From assembly GCA_030062745.1 (NCBI GenBank), contig CP099847.1, positions 4,526,930-4,590,929 on the forward strand: DNA of 64,000 nucleotides. The letters run 5' to 3'. The notes below the pieces were generated by a model, which saw nothing but the letters and a program-made list of their open reading frames with translations, had not been told where the DNA came from and ran no database searches. This DNA comes from Capitulum mitella. Its lineage: Eukaryota > Arthropoda > Thecostraca > Pollicipedomorpha > Pollicipedidae. The number at the start of each line of letters is the position of its first letter. Positions within the stretch are counted from its first letter, which is position 1. Below are positions 33,801 to 42,930 of this stretch, piece by piece. The position numbers and the translations under genes are program-made.

Positions 33801-33838
33801 CGGAGCCGGGCCCGGCCGCCGAGCCGCTGGAGGTCTGA
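21806..33838 (+). CDS. Secreted protein with three cystatin domains (9 exons)
   Basis: Exons: 21806-22528, 22933-23046, 23572-23748, 24426-24786, 25242-25360, 30103-30225, 32235-32382, 32561-32844, 33581-33838; all phases fit and give 768 residues. A signal peptide (RRRALLALALVLALSAAV) opens the protein. Residues 65-155 are a Glu/Pro/Gln repeat (PEPEQ-like). Cystatin domain 1 is about 242-350 with an intact QVVNG loop (279-283); domain 2 about 459-588 has QIITE at 498-502; domain 3 about 650-768 has TYNLQ at 683-687. A Pro/Gln linker lies in exon 4 (about residues 397-412). Known: cystatins block papain-family cysteine proteases through the QxVxG hairpin. Inferred: domain 1 may inhibit, and 2 and 3 probably do not in the usual way. 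No peptidase domain follows, so it is not cathepsin F as read here. Additional small exons in the long introns cannot be excluded. Confidence 0.87.
22040..22268 (+). repeat. Coding Glu-Pro-Gln repeat
   Basis: Degenerate in-frame array of CCGGAGCAGG-like units in exon 1 of the multicystatin gene, coding PEPEQ/QEPEQ/PEPDQ words. It is likely an unstructured acidic spacer. The antisense strand also stays open here by chance. Confidence 0.9.
22526..22675 (+). repeat. 59-bp tandem repeat over exon 1 donor
   Basis: The donor GAG/GTAACGCAG at 22528 recurs as GATGTAACGCAG at 22588 and GAAGGAACGCAAAG at 22647, a period of 59 bp. The 'tctgtctctgctg' segment is repeated with it. The second copy keeps a GT at the donor position and the third has lost it. 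Confidence 0.85.
22933..24786 (+). other. Cystatin domain 1 exons (intact QVVNG)
   Basis: Exon 2 gives the helix region (LRRIANMAASLLEERLDTRF) and ends in Q. Exon 3 starts VVNGIKYFLSLELASTSC, the classical inhibitory hairpin and central strand. Exon 4 begins the last strand region (LDRSEVAPF) and continues into a Pro/Gln-rich linker. Splice sites: CAG/CAT at 22933, CAG/GTACGT at 23046, CCAG/GTC at 23572, AAG/GTAACA at 23748, GCAG/CTG at 24426, G/GTGCGT at 24786. Confidence 0.9.
24258..24460 (+). repeat. 50-56-bp tandem repeat over exon 4 acceptor
   Basis: Four units end in CCGGCAG/CTGGA-like junctions at 24269, 24325, 24375 and 24425 (periods 56, 50, 50). Units 1, 2 and 4 keep CAG; unit 3 reads GGAAG. 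Unit 4 is the acceptor used by the reading frame. 'ttccctgaccgtc' recurs in each spacer. Confidence 0.88.
24775..24990 (+). repeat. Short-unit repeat after exon 4 donor
   Basis: The donor context GGAGG/GTGCGTGCGG is followed by GGGAGGGTGCAG, GCGAGGGTACGG, GGGAGGGTACGG, GGAAGGGTACGG and similar words up to about 24980. Several preserve a GGGT(G/A)C donor-like core. Confidence 0.75.
25350..25420 (+). repeat. 33-bp repeat over exon 5 donor
   Basis: CGACAG/GTAATAAA at 25360 is repeated as CGACAG/GTAATAAA at 25393. Further diverged 'catccgacag' and 'catccggcag' words follow at about 25420-25515. Confidence 0.8.
25421..27295. other. Intron 5 sequence, no gene recognised
   Basis: The first part decays from the donor repeat. 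The remainder holds short ORFs without recognisable domains. Confidence 0.5.
27296..29695 (-). repeat. Minisatellite-bearing element, copy 2 (family E), in intron 5
   Basis: Termini CAGGGGCGGATC and (minus strand) CAGGCGCGGATCCA bracket about 2.4 kb. The outer parts (27440-27610, 29590-29690) are reverse complements of 2540-2700 and 872-930. The interior is a degenerate tandem array, and between about 28640 and 29140 it contains a second, different array (unit about 33 bp, CAGGCCGGCAGGGGGCCC-like). Intronic, non-coding. Confidence 0.7.
30340..30540. repeat. Short-period repeat of GTGTATGACGTG-like words
   Basis: About 200 bp of degenerate 10-11-bp units (gtgcatgacgtg, gtgtataccgt, gtgtacgccgtg). 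The same kind of array occurs at 31900-32130 at the other end of intron 6. Confidence 0.75.
30988..31378 (+). repeat. Two 196-bp tandem units with interstitial TTAGG arrays
   Basis: Each unit starts with GTGCTGGGCTA (30988 and 31184), contains 15-20 copies of TTAGG with some CTAGG variants (31009-31102 and 31195-31285), and ends with a shared 'gttaggctagggtaaattttt' to 'ccagttttgttc' segment. TTAGG is the arthropod telomere repeat. The block is inside intron 6 of the multicystatin gene, so it is interstitial. Confidence 0.92.
31900..32135. repeat. Short-period repeat of GTGTATGCCGTG-like words
   Basis: Degenerate units of about 10-12 bp (gtgtatgtcgtg, gtgtatgccgtg, gtgcatgccctg). Related to the array at 30340-30540. 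Confidence 0.75.
32561..33838 (+). other. Cystatin domain 3 exons (loop lost) and stop
   Basis: The later part of exon 8 encodes a cystatin-like helix (YQQLVQHVQDEVNRRS) and ends after VT; exon 9 resumes YNLQETSDIIDQELYSLTLRF. The intron sits at the same point as in domains 1 and 2, but the QxVxG residues are absent. The exon 8 acceptor (CAG at 32558-32560) was chosen because it gives phase 1 to match exon 7; the first ~60 codons of exon 8 have no recognisable fold. Confidence 0.78.
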
Positions 33839-34908
33839 GTCGGAGTCGCCGCAGGGGTGGCCGAGAGTCACCGCAGGAGTGGAAAGGGACCTCTAGACGT
33901 GGGACTTCGAGCCGATGGTGGTGAGTTGGAACTACTCAGAGTGCAACGAGGAGCTCCTGGAGGCGTGAAAGCTGAATAGCAAAGGTGCGGGAAGGATCCG
34001 CTTCAGGCGTCTGTCGGAGCCACCGAAAGTGCGGCCCTGTACAGCTGGAGTTAAGGACAGGATTCGCTGGCACGGCCGGCGGGGACAGCGGACAAGAGAC
34101 CGGGCTGATCAGTCGCTGATTTGGGGCCTCGTTGTCTCCGAAACAAGCAGTGTCCGCGCTGGGGCCTTAGACCTCGCGTCTGTGTCGCTGCGGCCACCAG
34201 CGGCAAGCTTGTAACGCTGATGTCTAGGCGATCGTGGCGAAGAGAACACCACGTTGCGGATCCACTCGTGCGTTCGTCGTTTGCGACGCACGGTTGACAC
34301 GTTCGGCGTTGTCTGTCGCGCGCCAGCTAGCGCCGAGTCGTCGGGCGACGCCCAAGGAGCCGTCGCAGCGCCGTTCACTACCGAATGTACAAACGATCCG
34401 AGTGCTTTTGTTGTTCGTGGCTCACGTAGTGAACTGGTTTCTGTCTGTCCCAGCTTTACGTAGAGGCATTACGTCGTCCCGAGCGCCACGCGTTGCCATT
34501 AAATACACTGCTAAAATGTTACCGTAACAGTTTATTCCTGGCACGGAGGCGCACTAGACCACAAAAGACCTACCGGACCAGTGCCCTCGGTACCTGTACC
34601 TGATCGGGGTCTCAGGATGACTAAATGTTGTATGTTTGAGATGGGTCTAAGTAAGATGACAGGAGTGGTCTTTCTCTAAGTATGATCAGGTGTCGTCCAT
34701 CTGAGGGACATTACTGTTTTTCTGGTCCCAGAAAACTGCAGATCCGTGACTGCAATACACAGGCATGCAATGAGTCCACGTTCGTCGCCGCTGTTGAGGC
34801 CGGTGACCTCATGACCCGATGACCTCGCTTCAGACCTTTTGCGTCTGAAGCGAGCCTCAGATTTTACACTTCAGCCTCTTTCACGTCATCCGCCGCAGAA
34901 GACAGCTT
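33839..34908 (+). other. Multicystatin 3' region; no other gene
   Basis: Likely 3' untranslated sequence up to about 34520, then unique DNA with no recognisable gene before a transposon begins. Confidence 0.4.
34498..34503 (+). terminator. Candidate polyadenylation signal ATTAAA
   Basis: The common ATTAAA variant lies 660 bp after the multicystatin stop codon, before the next repeat cluster. No AATAAA was found nearer. Confidence 0.3.
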
Positions 34909-36240
34909 AACCCATCCTGTCATGGGGAAGTTAATTTGACCCCTCGGTTAGGTTTTCTTAAACATCTTTTGAGGGATTTAATCCGCTCCGACTAGGAAGG
35001 GGGGGGGGCGGTTGGCCGCCCCCCGGGCCACGGAATCTGATGTGCTTTTCGCTTGTCCATTTTTACATCTTGTATCAAATTTTTGACCTCGGGTCAAGTC
35101 AGGTGCCTGACTTAAGTCAGGCCAAGTGGATCCTTGTTCAAAAAAGGTTAGCGCCCTGCAACTTTTTCGGTAAACACGATATCATAGAAAAACTTTCGGG
35201 GGTTAAAGATTTTGATAAATGCAACAGATATTCTATCTCAGATTTTTCGGATATTTCTGTGTCATTGACCTGAGGTCAAACCTGTTTTCGACACATATCG
35301 TCGTTTTTCGGAAACTGACGGAATTTTTTGATAACAATATGAGTGTGGGAAGATGACGACATCCAGTTTCTGGCAAAGAACAAAGTTTTAATGACCTCCA
35401 ACCACTGACCTGAGGTCAGGCCACGAATAACTGTCATGAACCAAAATGTATTGCCATCAAAATCGGCGATGAACGACTCAGATCGGGTAGAAAATGGCAG
35501 AACTGGCCCGCACAGTTGCAAGTAATACTAAACAGTTCAAAAAGTTTCAAAAAATTACGTATTTTGGAAATACCACATTCGGCTACGGCGCCCGCCAGCC
35601 GTCGGTGCGAAAATCATCGTGTCTTTATCTCACCGTTTCTGCGTATATATTAAACAAATCAGAAAAATTAGACGTATATCGGCGTCTGCGGACTTTTTTA
35701 CCTGTCCGCTGGTGCCTTTACCCAGACTTTGTTAGCCACAGCCCCAGAAATCCAGGCCGTCTCTCGGTCTCATGTAGTCAACTATGAGAAAACATATAGG
35801 GCGTAAATGGCTTACATAGTACCCAAAACTAAAAATGAAGTGAGTTTCGAACTCTGTGCGTCACGAACTTTCCAACAGTGTGCTTATTTTTATAGTGCGA
35901 CCAACGTGAGTTGGTCGTTTGATCGCTCGTGGGTTAGAGGGGGGCGGTCAACCGCCCCCGTCCCAGTCGGGCGTGCATGGCGCCGACCGCCAGTCGGGAG
36001 CGGGAACTTACGTTTCTGAAGCTTACAGCAGCTATCCAAAAATGGCCAGCGGTTATCAAGCTGTTTTGTGTTTTAAAGTCGGACTGTAACCTGCTGAGAT
36101 ATTCAGAGTCGAATTCGGCGGCCACCGTCCCGTCGCTCGTCGAAAGGCGTAAAATCACCAGCGAGACCCGTGACCCGAGATGACCTCCGACGACTTTTGG
36201 GTGTCGGCTTCCACTTTGACACCATATCAAGTACGGTTCT
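34909..36240 (+). repeat. Family C copy split by family B
   Basis: TTAACCCATCCTGTCATGGG starts at about 34909 and runs to 34977. The sequence continues after 36005 ('acttacgtttctgaagc', 'aaaatggcca', 'aaagtcggactgtaacc'). In the minus-strand copy at 19880-20078 the two parts are contiguous. The right terminus is not defined. Confidence 0.65.
34978..36005 (+). mobile_element. TTAA element family B, copy 1
   Basis: The left end is TTAATCCGCTCCGACTAGG followed by a G-rich hairpin (GGGGGCGG TTGG CCGCCCCC). The right end has the inverse arrangement near 35938-35965 (GGGCGGTCAACCGCCC) and an inverted GACTGGGA word. About 1.03 kb, no ORF of note. It matches 42326-40259 (other orientation), which carries an extra insertion. 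Confidence 0.75.
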
Positions 36241-37721
36241 CCACAAAAGTAATGGTAAGTATTAGGCTCCCTGACATTACGGAGCGTATTTCGCGAAGTG
36301 CGGATAATATGTCGTCACAGGAACACAACATAGTAGGTAACGATGCTTTGCATCATTCTATACAGATGCGTTCATCTGCATTGTCTTACTATCGCTAAAT
36401 TTTCCAAAATAATGGTTTTTGGTTCCTTCGTCTGAGCCTTCACCACCTCCAGCTGGGTGCGTCTCTGCCATTTACGACCTTTTGCTGAGAGGTGACCAAT
36501 TGTGTGTGGGGCATGTTTAGAGGCTGCCTTTTGTAGCAGATCGGACAGCTGTTAACACGCCGACCAATGTACGGATGTGTTTCGTGCGCCGTAAGAGGGA
36601 GGAGAGGACCAGCTTGCCATTCATTAGCGTAGTGGCTAGATTCTGAGCAACTTGGCCAACACTGTCGCGCTCTGCGCAGCGTTCTTGGTTGGCCGAGTGG
36701 TATTATCGTTTCATCTGAAATGGGTGAAGCGGAATCGCGAGTTCGCGTCTCTGGATAGCCGTTTTGTTTCTTTCCTTTTTTATTCTCATTTATGAGCACA
36801 TGGGTTGGATGGGAAAGCTGGGATGTAGACTTCGTCGGGAACACATGCGTTGCACAACGTGATGATATCAAGCGACTGGAAATAATCCATCAGCTATAAA
36901 TAGTGGTGTCAGCCTTGGGAACGGCATGAAATCCGTCCTTACCTAAACCGACAGTGAGCGAAATCTTCAATTAAGATGTCGTTAAACGGCATTTGGGCTT
37001 CTCCGGGGAAGACAGAATTCTGATTCCTAACGGGCGGTGAAAAATATTAAATTCCTGTCTTGCGAAATGTTCGTAAAATTAAGAATGCTAGAACGCTAGA
37101 CATCTGTCTTGTTATTACTTTATGTGTAACAATGTTTGACAAACACCTTGTATTTATGTTTTTGACACGGACAGTGGAGGGCCTCTAAAAAATTGCACAC
37201 AATGGAGGAAAGGCGAGAAATCCTACACTCCCTCCCTCCAACCCCCCTCCCCACTTCAGAAAGCAGCTAGTGACATGAAACTTTCGGAGTGAATTGAAAG
37301 TGGGCAACTACATTTGTGCAAATCCTGTGACCCTAGGGCAACACCTTGGAGGTCAGATCAGGTCAGATGTTCACAATTTCGATTTGGCAGTTTTTGCGAG
37401 TTCTTCCAAGATTATTACCATAGTTAATCAAAAGTATGTCAAAATCAGACTTATCTTTATTTCAAGGGTGATCCACGATGGCTAGCAAACAGAAATTCAA
37501 CAAAGAACAAACAAGGAAGCACTTAACTTCAGATCGCTCGTACATCACCTAATGTCGCCGTTGTCGCCGTTTTGCCGCTCTACGGTGATCTTTATGGGAC
37601 CATATCTCCAAAAACGTCCATATAATTTTTTTTCCGTTTTTGACGACGCACTAAATATAAACTTAAAGTGTGCGAAAAGAGGCAGTCCGCGACAAACATG
37701 AGGCCGGAGACAGAAATGGAT
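36241..37721. other. Intergenic; no gene recognised
   Basis: Contains a tRNA-like segment at 36680-36760 (listed separately). Otherwise short ORFs without domains. Confidence 0.45.
36680..36760 (+). repeat. tRNA-like SINE head or tRNA pseudogene
   Basis: TTGGCCGAGTGG (36689-36700) resembles a Ser/Leu-type A box and GAGTTCGCGTC (36739-36749) a B box. The ends do not pair into an acceptor stem, so a functional tRNA is unlikely. Confidence 0.4.
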
Positions 37722-37991
37722 TCAGGCACGTAGTCAGGATTTTCCTCGGGGGGGGGGGGCAAATGCCAAATTTTGCCATATGTCACTGGCATAAGACGGA
37801 ATTTACAGGAAAAGACAGCAATTCATGTAATTTACCTCATATTTAGCGCACAAGAAAACATATAACGTTTGCTTTTCCAACATACATATTATCACTATTC
37901 TGCATTCGTGCGAAATCGACATATATCTAGTGAGAACCGCTCGGCTCAGGGGGGCATGGCCCCCAAGGCCCTCCTTACCTACGTCTCTGGA
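37722..37991 (+). repeat. Small transposon-like element, family D, copy 2
   Basis: Begins GGCACGTAGTCAGGATTTTC with a long G run and ends 'ctcaggggggcatgg' to 'ctacgtctctgg'. It matches 6092-5681 on the opposite strand but lacks the microsatellite of that copy. Confidence 0.7.
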
Positions 37992-40258
37992 TAGATTTTG
38001 CCCCTCCACTGGATTCCGGCCGGATATTTCCAACGTGAAGCCCTTTCAGAAGCAAGTCTCATTTCAGGCAAGTCCCTGCAAGAATATCTATCGCTATTCT
38101 GCAAGAATCTTACACCATATCAGTCATACATTTACGCTATAGCAAACGAGACATTTTCGTCGAACTTTCGTCGAACCATCTCCTCCCCTCGGTCCCCGGG
38201 CAGCAAAAAATAATTTGGTCTCTGTCCCCTTCCTCCTCCATGAGAAGCTCCTACGTCTGTGCGGTGATACCATACACTACTACCGTACAGTCATCTCACG
38301 ACGGTACTACACGGTCGCCCGTTTCGTTCGTTTCGTTGAAATGATGCGTATGCAAAGGCATGCATACCATAAACCGCTGGTAATCTGCGCTAACGGTTGA
38401 AACCTAGCCAAGTTAAACAGAATTTGCGGTTATACAAAGCTATCCAATTGAAGACATCGGTGACACGAGTGGACCCGTGCTAGTGACATCATGGTGTCAA
38501 AAGTTACGTTCCGACTGGTCATCCCGGGCTCATCGGACCGGGAACGGGTAACTGACCTACCATTTGCTCTTTTTTATTCACATTATCTTGACACCACTAG
38601 AAACGTCTAATATGGGCAGGGTATGCATATCCATGTTTTTCAACATTCACAGCATTATTGCGTACGTTTAACTCTCACCAAACGGGAGGGATTTTCACTC
38701 GCGCCGATGGCTGGGGGTAGGCATTTCCTCGCCATTTCGCCCTAATTGAACTAGCACCTCGGGACAAGAAGAAAGCGATAGCCGTATGACCAAGGAATAC
38801 AATAGTGACCGTATCGACTCCATCAGATCAGCCAGTGACCTCCAAGTCCAAGTCAAACCTTATGTTTGGGAGCTACAAATGGATTTTTCTCAGTTAAAAG
38901 CGACACATGTGGGGCCAAATAGGCCTAAAACCGCCCCGCCCCTCCCCCACCAAAAAATGCATAGGAACATTCTAAGGCAAAAAGGCCGTCTAAATTCATC
39001 CTCGTGTGACCTTGAAAAGGTCACTGAGCTATCTAAAGCGACCTGCGCTCAAGTGGACTACCATTCTGAACCGATTTTATGCCAGTCATCTGCTGTTTAT
39101 GCATGTCTGTTGCTCTAAAACAGTAAAAAAAATTCTGGCGCAAAAATCGTTCTGCAAGCTTTCAGTAATGACGTCATGGGTCGGTGCCCTGAGACAAGAT
39201 GGGGTCACCCTTTTCCAAAAGCATGCACAATGAATGTGTCGTCAGCTATGCCAAATTTCACGGCGCTGTCGTGCACCGTTTTGCCGTGGTCCCGGAACAA
39301 TGCTGGAGGTGGCATTGACCCCCTTCGTCCGGCGAGGGTTAAATTCTCATGACTGAGAACTGATAAAATACTGGGGGCCAAGTTCCACAATGCAAGGGGC
39401 CCAGCCCGGCATTGGAGTAGGGGGAGTTCAACATTGGGAGGTCAGCTGAACATTCGGGGATGCCTTCCCCCACCACCCAGGAGATACGAAGTTCCGGCCT
39501 TGGTAATATGTGTGTATGTATGCCGAAATATATTCGGGAGAGTGAATGCTCGCATGTAAGTAGACACAGTATGTGCCCGTTTAACTTGGTGTCATTACCA
39601 TTGATCTTCCCTGGCAATGGCATTCACCATATAATCATCACAAAGGCTTCTTCTGCACACAGTATGAACCGTTCAATCGTGTGTAAGTTATTTTCAACGC
39701 TATTGCTCAGAAATCGCTCAGCCCTCACTGCTCGGGTCGAATGTTCAGATGGTCAGGTGAAAAACTACCTGTTTGGAAGGGACCGCACGTCGGACACGGC
39801 CTGGTCAGTCTCCACGACGCCCTCACAACCCCCGGCAGAACATGTCACGTGATCAAGACTCGCTGCCTCTTCATAGCCTCTACCCAGTGTCCCATTCACA
39901 ACACAACTCATCTTATCAGTTTCACAGCCGAGAGCGTTGGCGCACTGGCGGAACTAAGAAACCTGTCCAACGTCCCCGTCTTCCGAGCGTAAAGATGGCT
40001 TTTCGTGTTTTTAGGCATGAACTTAAAATATGAAACACAGGTTTGAGGTCACTACGGATACTCCTACGTCGCGGCAAATGGCTGCATGTAAATAAAATGC
40101 AGCCTACATTGACATTACATTATTACATTACATTAGCAACGTAAACACCAGAGCTATGGCCGGTTTACAGCAAGAACCCTAATACCTATCATTACTTTTG
40201 TGGAGAACCTGTACCTTTGAAGAGGACATCTGAAGTGTATTCGGGCTTCTGAGGGACT
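37992..40258. other. Intergenic; no gene recognised
   Basis: Short ORFs on both strands, none with a recognisable domain or splice-supported continuation. Confidence 0.45.
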
Positions 40259-42326
40259 TTAACCCGCGCACGACCGTCGGTCGGCCACGATCACGCTCGA
40301 CTTGGGGGGGGGACAGTTGGCCGCCCCCCTCTAACTCACGAACGGTTTGTCGCATATATAATAAAAATAAGCACATCGTTGGAAAACCTTTGACGAGTAG
40401 AGCTCGAAACTGGCCTAACTTTTTAGTTTTAAATAATATGTATGCAGTTTACGTCCTATACATGTCTTCGCATAGCAGACTGCATGAGACCGAGAAACGG
40501 CATGAATCTCAAGGGCTATGACTAATAACGCATAGGTGAAGGCACCAGCGCACAAGTAAAGGTCCGCAAATGCCGATACACATCTAATTTCTCGGATTTG
40601 TTCCATATATACCACGAAACGTTGAGTTAACCCTATTCCCGGCAGGGGGGGGCGGAATCCGCCCCCCTCGGGTTTTTTGCTTGCCAATTCCAGGCTTTTT
40701 AACGCAGCTTCACGAAACTTGGTCACTTTTCCTAGCTATTCCTTCTACGCGCCGTGACAAAATTTCGAAATTCTATTTTGCTCAGGGGCGGAGCCAGGCA
40801 ACGTTTTTGGGAGGCACCTCAGGTCATTTTTGGCCATGTTGAGGGTAAAAGGAAAATGTCTGCCAAAAACAGAGTTTTTAAGATAGAACTTAAAACTTTA
40901 TATGAATGTATAGCTAAATGGTTGGGCAATGTGCATATTTAATTTTGTTTATCTGAGGTCACCTTACAAGGTCGGGTCAAGGTCAAAAGTCAAAATTTGT
41001 TTTTTCGCAATAATTTCGGCGCCGTTTTTTCAAATGCCAAACCCGGAATATATATGACGTAGAAAGATGCCCTCTACTTGTGTACCAAGTTTCAGCCTGA
41101 TATCAGGTCGGGTCACGGAGCTATGACCTAAAATGTCAGTGCGCGTACCCTATATCGCAAAAGCCAAAAAATGAATTTTTTGGAATAGAGTGAATTAAAT
41201 CTATTAAAAACGTTTACAGATAATATTGAATGCACACGACATCATTTCAGGTGACCCAAAGGTCACTGGAGGTCATTTAAGGTCAAAGGTCACAAGTTGA
41301 TCTGAAGAACGTGTGACCATGACAGTTCCCCCTTTTTTATGTCCCTGGCACCGCCTATGCTAACATTATACAAACATTGTAATGCGATTTGTACTTCTTT
41401 AGCATAACATGACTGGCAGAAGCTAAAAAAGTGTTTTGGCCTCTTTTGTTCATTCCGTTATTGAAAAACTAATCCCCCTATTTTTGAAACCCTGTGAACG
41501 CCCATGAATTTTCTCAAAATTTCAAATTTGCATACCCATGGTAAAAGCCCTATCCATAATCTCTCGATTCATGCCAGTTTCATTGAAATCGGTCCATAAA
41601 CAACGGAGTTATAAGAAGTCAAAAAGTACCCCCCATTTTGACATTTTTGCCCCCCTGTATCCACAAATTTCAAAATTTTGAAAATTTCTTTTTATAAAAA
41701 TGTAGTTCACGTCACGGCAAATCGATTGCCGTTTGTTGCGATGAAATCGGATAAGTAGTTCTCGAGATCTCAGGGGGGGGGGCCGAATCCGCCCCCCCCT
41801 GCCGGGAATCGGCCATACCGTCTAGCCCTCCGGGAATAGGGTTAAAGACACGGCAATTTTCGCGCCGGCTGTCGGCGTGCGACGGAGCCGTACGCAGAAA
41901 GAAATTGACGGGAACTAATTTTAGCGTTCCTTTATTTTCGCGAAAAAACCTATCCAAGTAAACTGCATTGATTTTAGTGGTTCTTAGGTCTAGGATCTTA
42001 GGTCAATGACCCGGAAAATTCCAAAAGAATCTGAGATAGCAGATTTGTTGCATCTATCAAGGTCACTAATCCCTGAAAGTATTATTGTGATATCTTGTTT
42101 TCCGAAAAAGTTACAGGGCGCTAAACTTTTTTGGACATAGGTCCGTTTGACCTGACCTAGGCCAGGCACCTGATCTGACCCGAGGTCAAAGCTTTGTACA
42201 CATTGTGTAAAAATGATAAAGCGAAAGGTACACAAAGTTTCGTGGCTTTGTGTTTGTTCGTTCTCTGCAATCCCAGAAAAACCTCAGGGGGCGGTCAATG
42301 GCCCCACCCAGTCGGGGGCGGATTAA
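40259..42326 (-). mobile_element. TTAA element family B, copy 2, split by family A
   Basis: TTAACCCGCGCACGACCGTC starts at 40259 and the other end is TTAATCCGCCCCCGACTGGG read from 42326. 40259-40626 and 41846-42326 together match copy 1 (34978-36005) in reverse; the middle is the complete family A element. G-rich subterminal hairpins are present at both ends. Confidence 0.82.
40631..41841 (+). mobile_element. Complete family A element (piggyBac-like ends), 1211 bp
   Basis: Flanked by TTAA at 40627-40630 and 41842-41845. The ends are CCCTATTCCCGG and its inverse CCGGGAATAGGG. Subterminal hairpin GGGGGGCGGA/TCCGCCCCCC. TTAA duplication with a CCC... terminus is the piggyBac superfamily signature. 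No transposase ORF, so it is non-autonomous. Other copies: 1-796, 17035-19880 (split), 21327-21579 (deleted). Confidence 0.88.
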
Positions 42327-42399
42327 GTCACTAAACCGACAAATAAGTGGCGGTCGCCAAAGCTATGGCATAAGCCATCACATGCCCCCCTTAGACCTG

Positions 42400-42930
42400 G
42401 CCTGGCCAGGGGCGACACCACATAATTCGAATTGTGGGATCAGAATTTTTCAGGGAGCCTCTTAGACAAAATGCGGCCTCCTCGCTCCTCGCAGGGGGTC
42501 TCCCGATTCTTATAGGGGCCTCCCGATCCAGCAAAAGGCATCCTTATCCCAAAACCGAGTTTCCTGTTCCAGAACAGGAGCCTCCTGGTAGACAGAAGAG
42601 CTCCTGACTCGTCAAGGGGTTCTTCCAGTCCAGCGAAAGGCCCCTTTGTCCTACAAGAGGGCTTCCTGGTCCGGAACAGGGATCTCCTTATGTATAGAAG
42701 GGCCTCCTGTCCCAGAGCAGGGGCCTTATGACATACAAAGGGTCCAGAACAGGGACCCCCGATTCATAAAAGGGGCCTCCTGAGGTAGCCTCCATAACAC
42801 AGAAGAGGGCCTCCTGATCCAAAGCAAGGGCCACCTAACTCATGCAGGGGCCTCCTGAGCCAAAAAGGGGCCTCTTGATGCGGAAAAGGGCCTCTTCTTA
42901 ACTCGGTTAAGGACGTCTCAGCTCAGATCA
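42400..42930. repeat. GGGGCCTCCTG minisatellite block
   Basis: Degenerate tandem array, unit about 30 bp, built on 'ggggcctcctgatccagaac'. Similar in style but not identical to the arrays at 868-2799, 11190-11480 and 28640-29140. Confidence 0.85.

Noticed and set aside
33581-33838. Continuation of the multicystatin into a cathepsin F-type peptidase
   Set aside because: The frame ends in TGA after domain 3 and no papain-like catalytic motif is visible downstream on the + strand.
36680-36760. Functional tRNA gene
   Set aside because: A- and B-box-like words exist but the acceptor and T stems do not pair.
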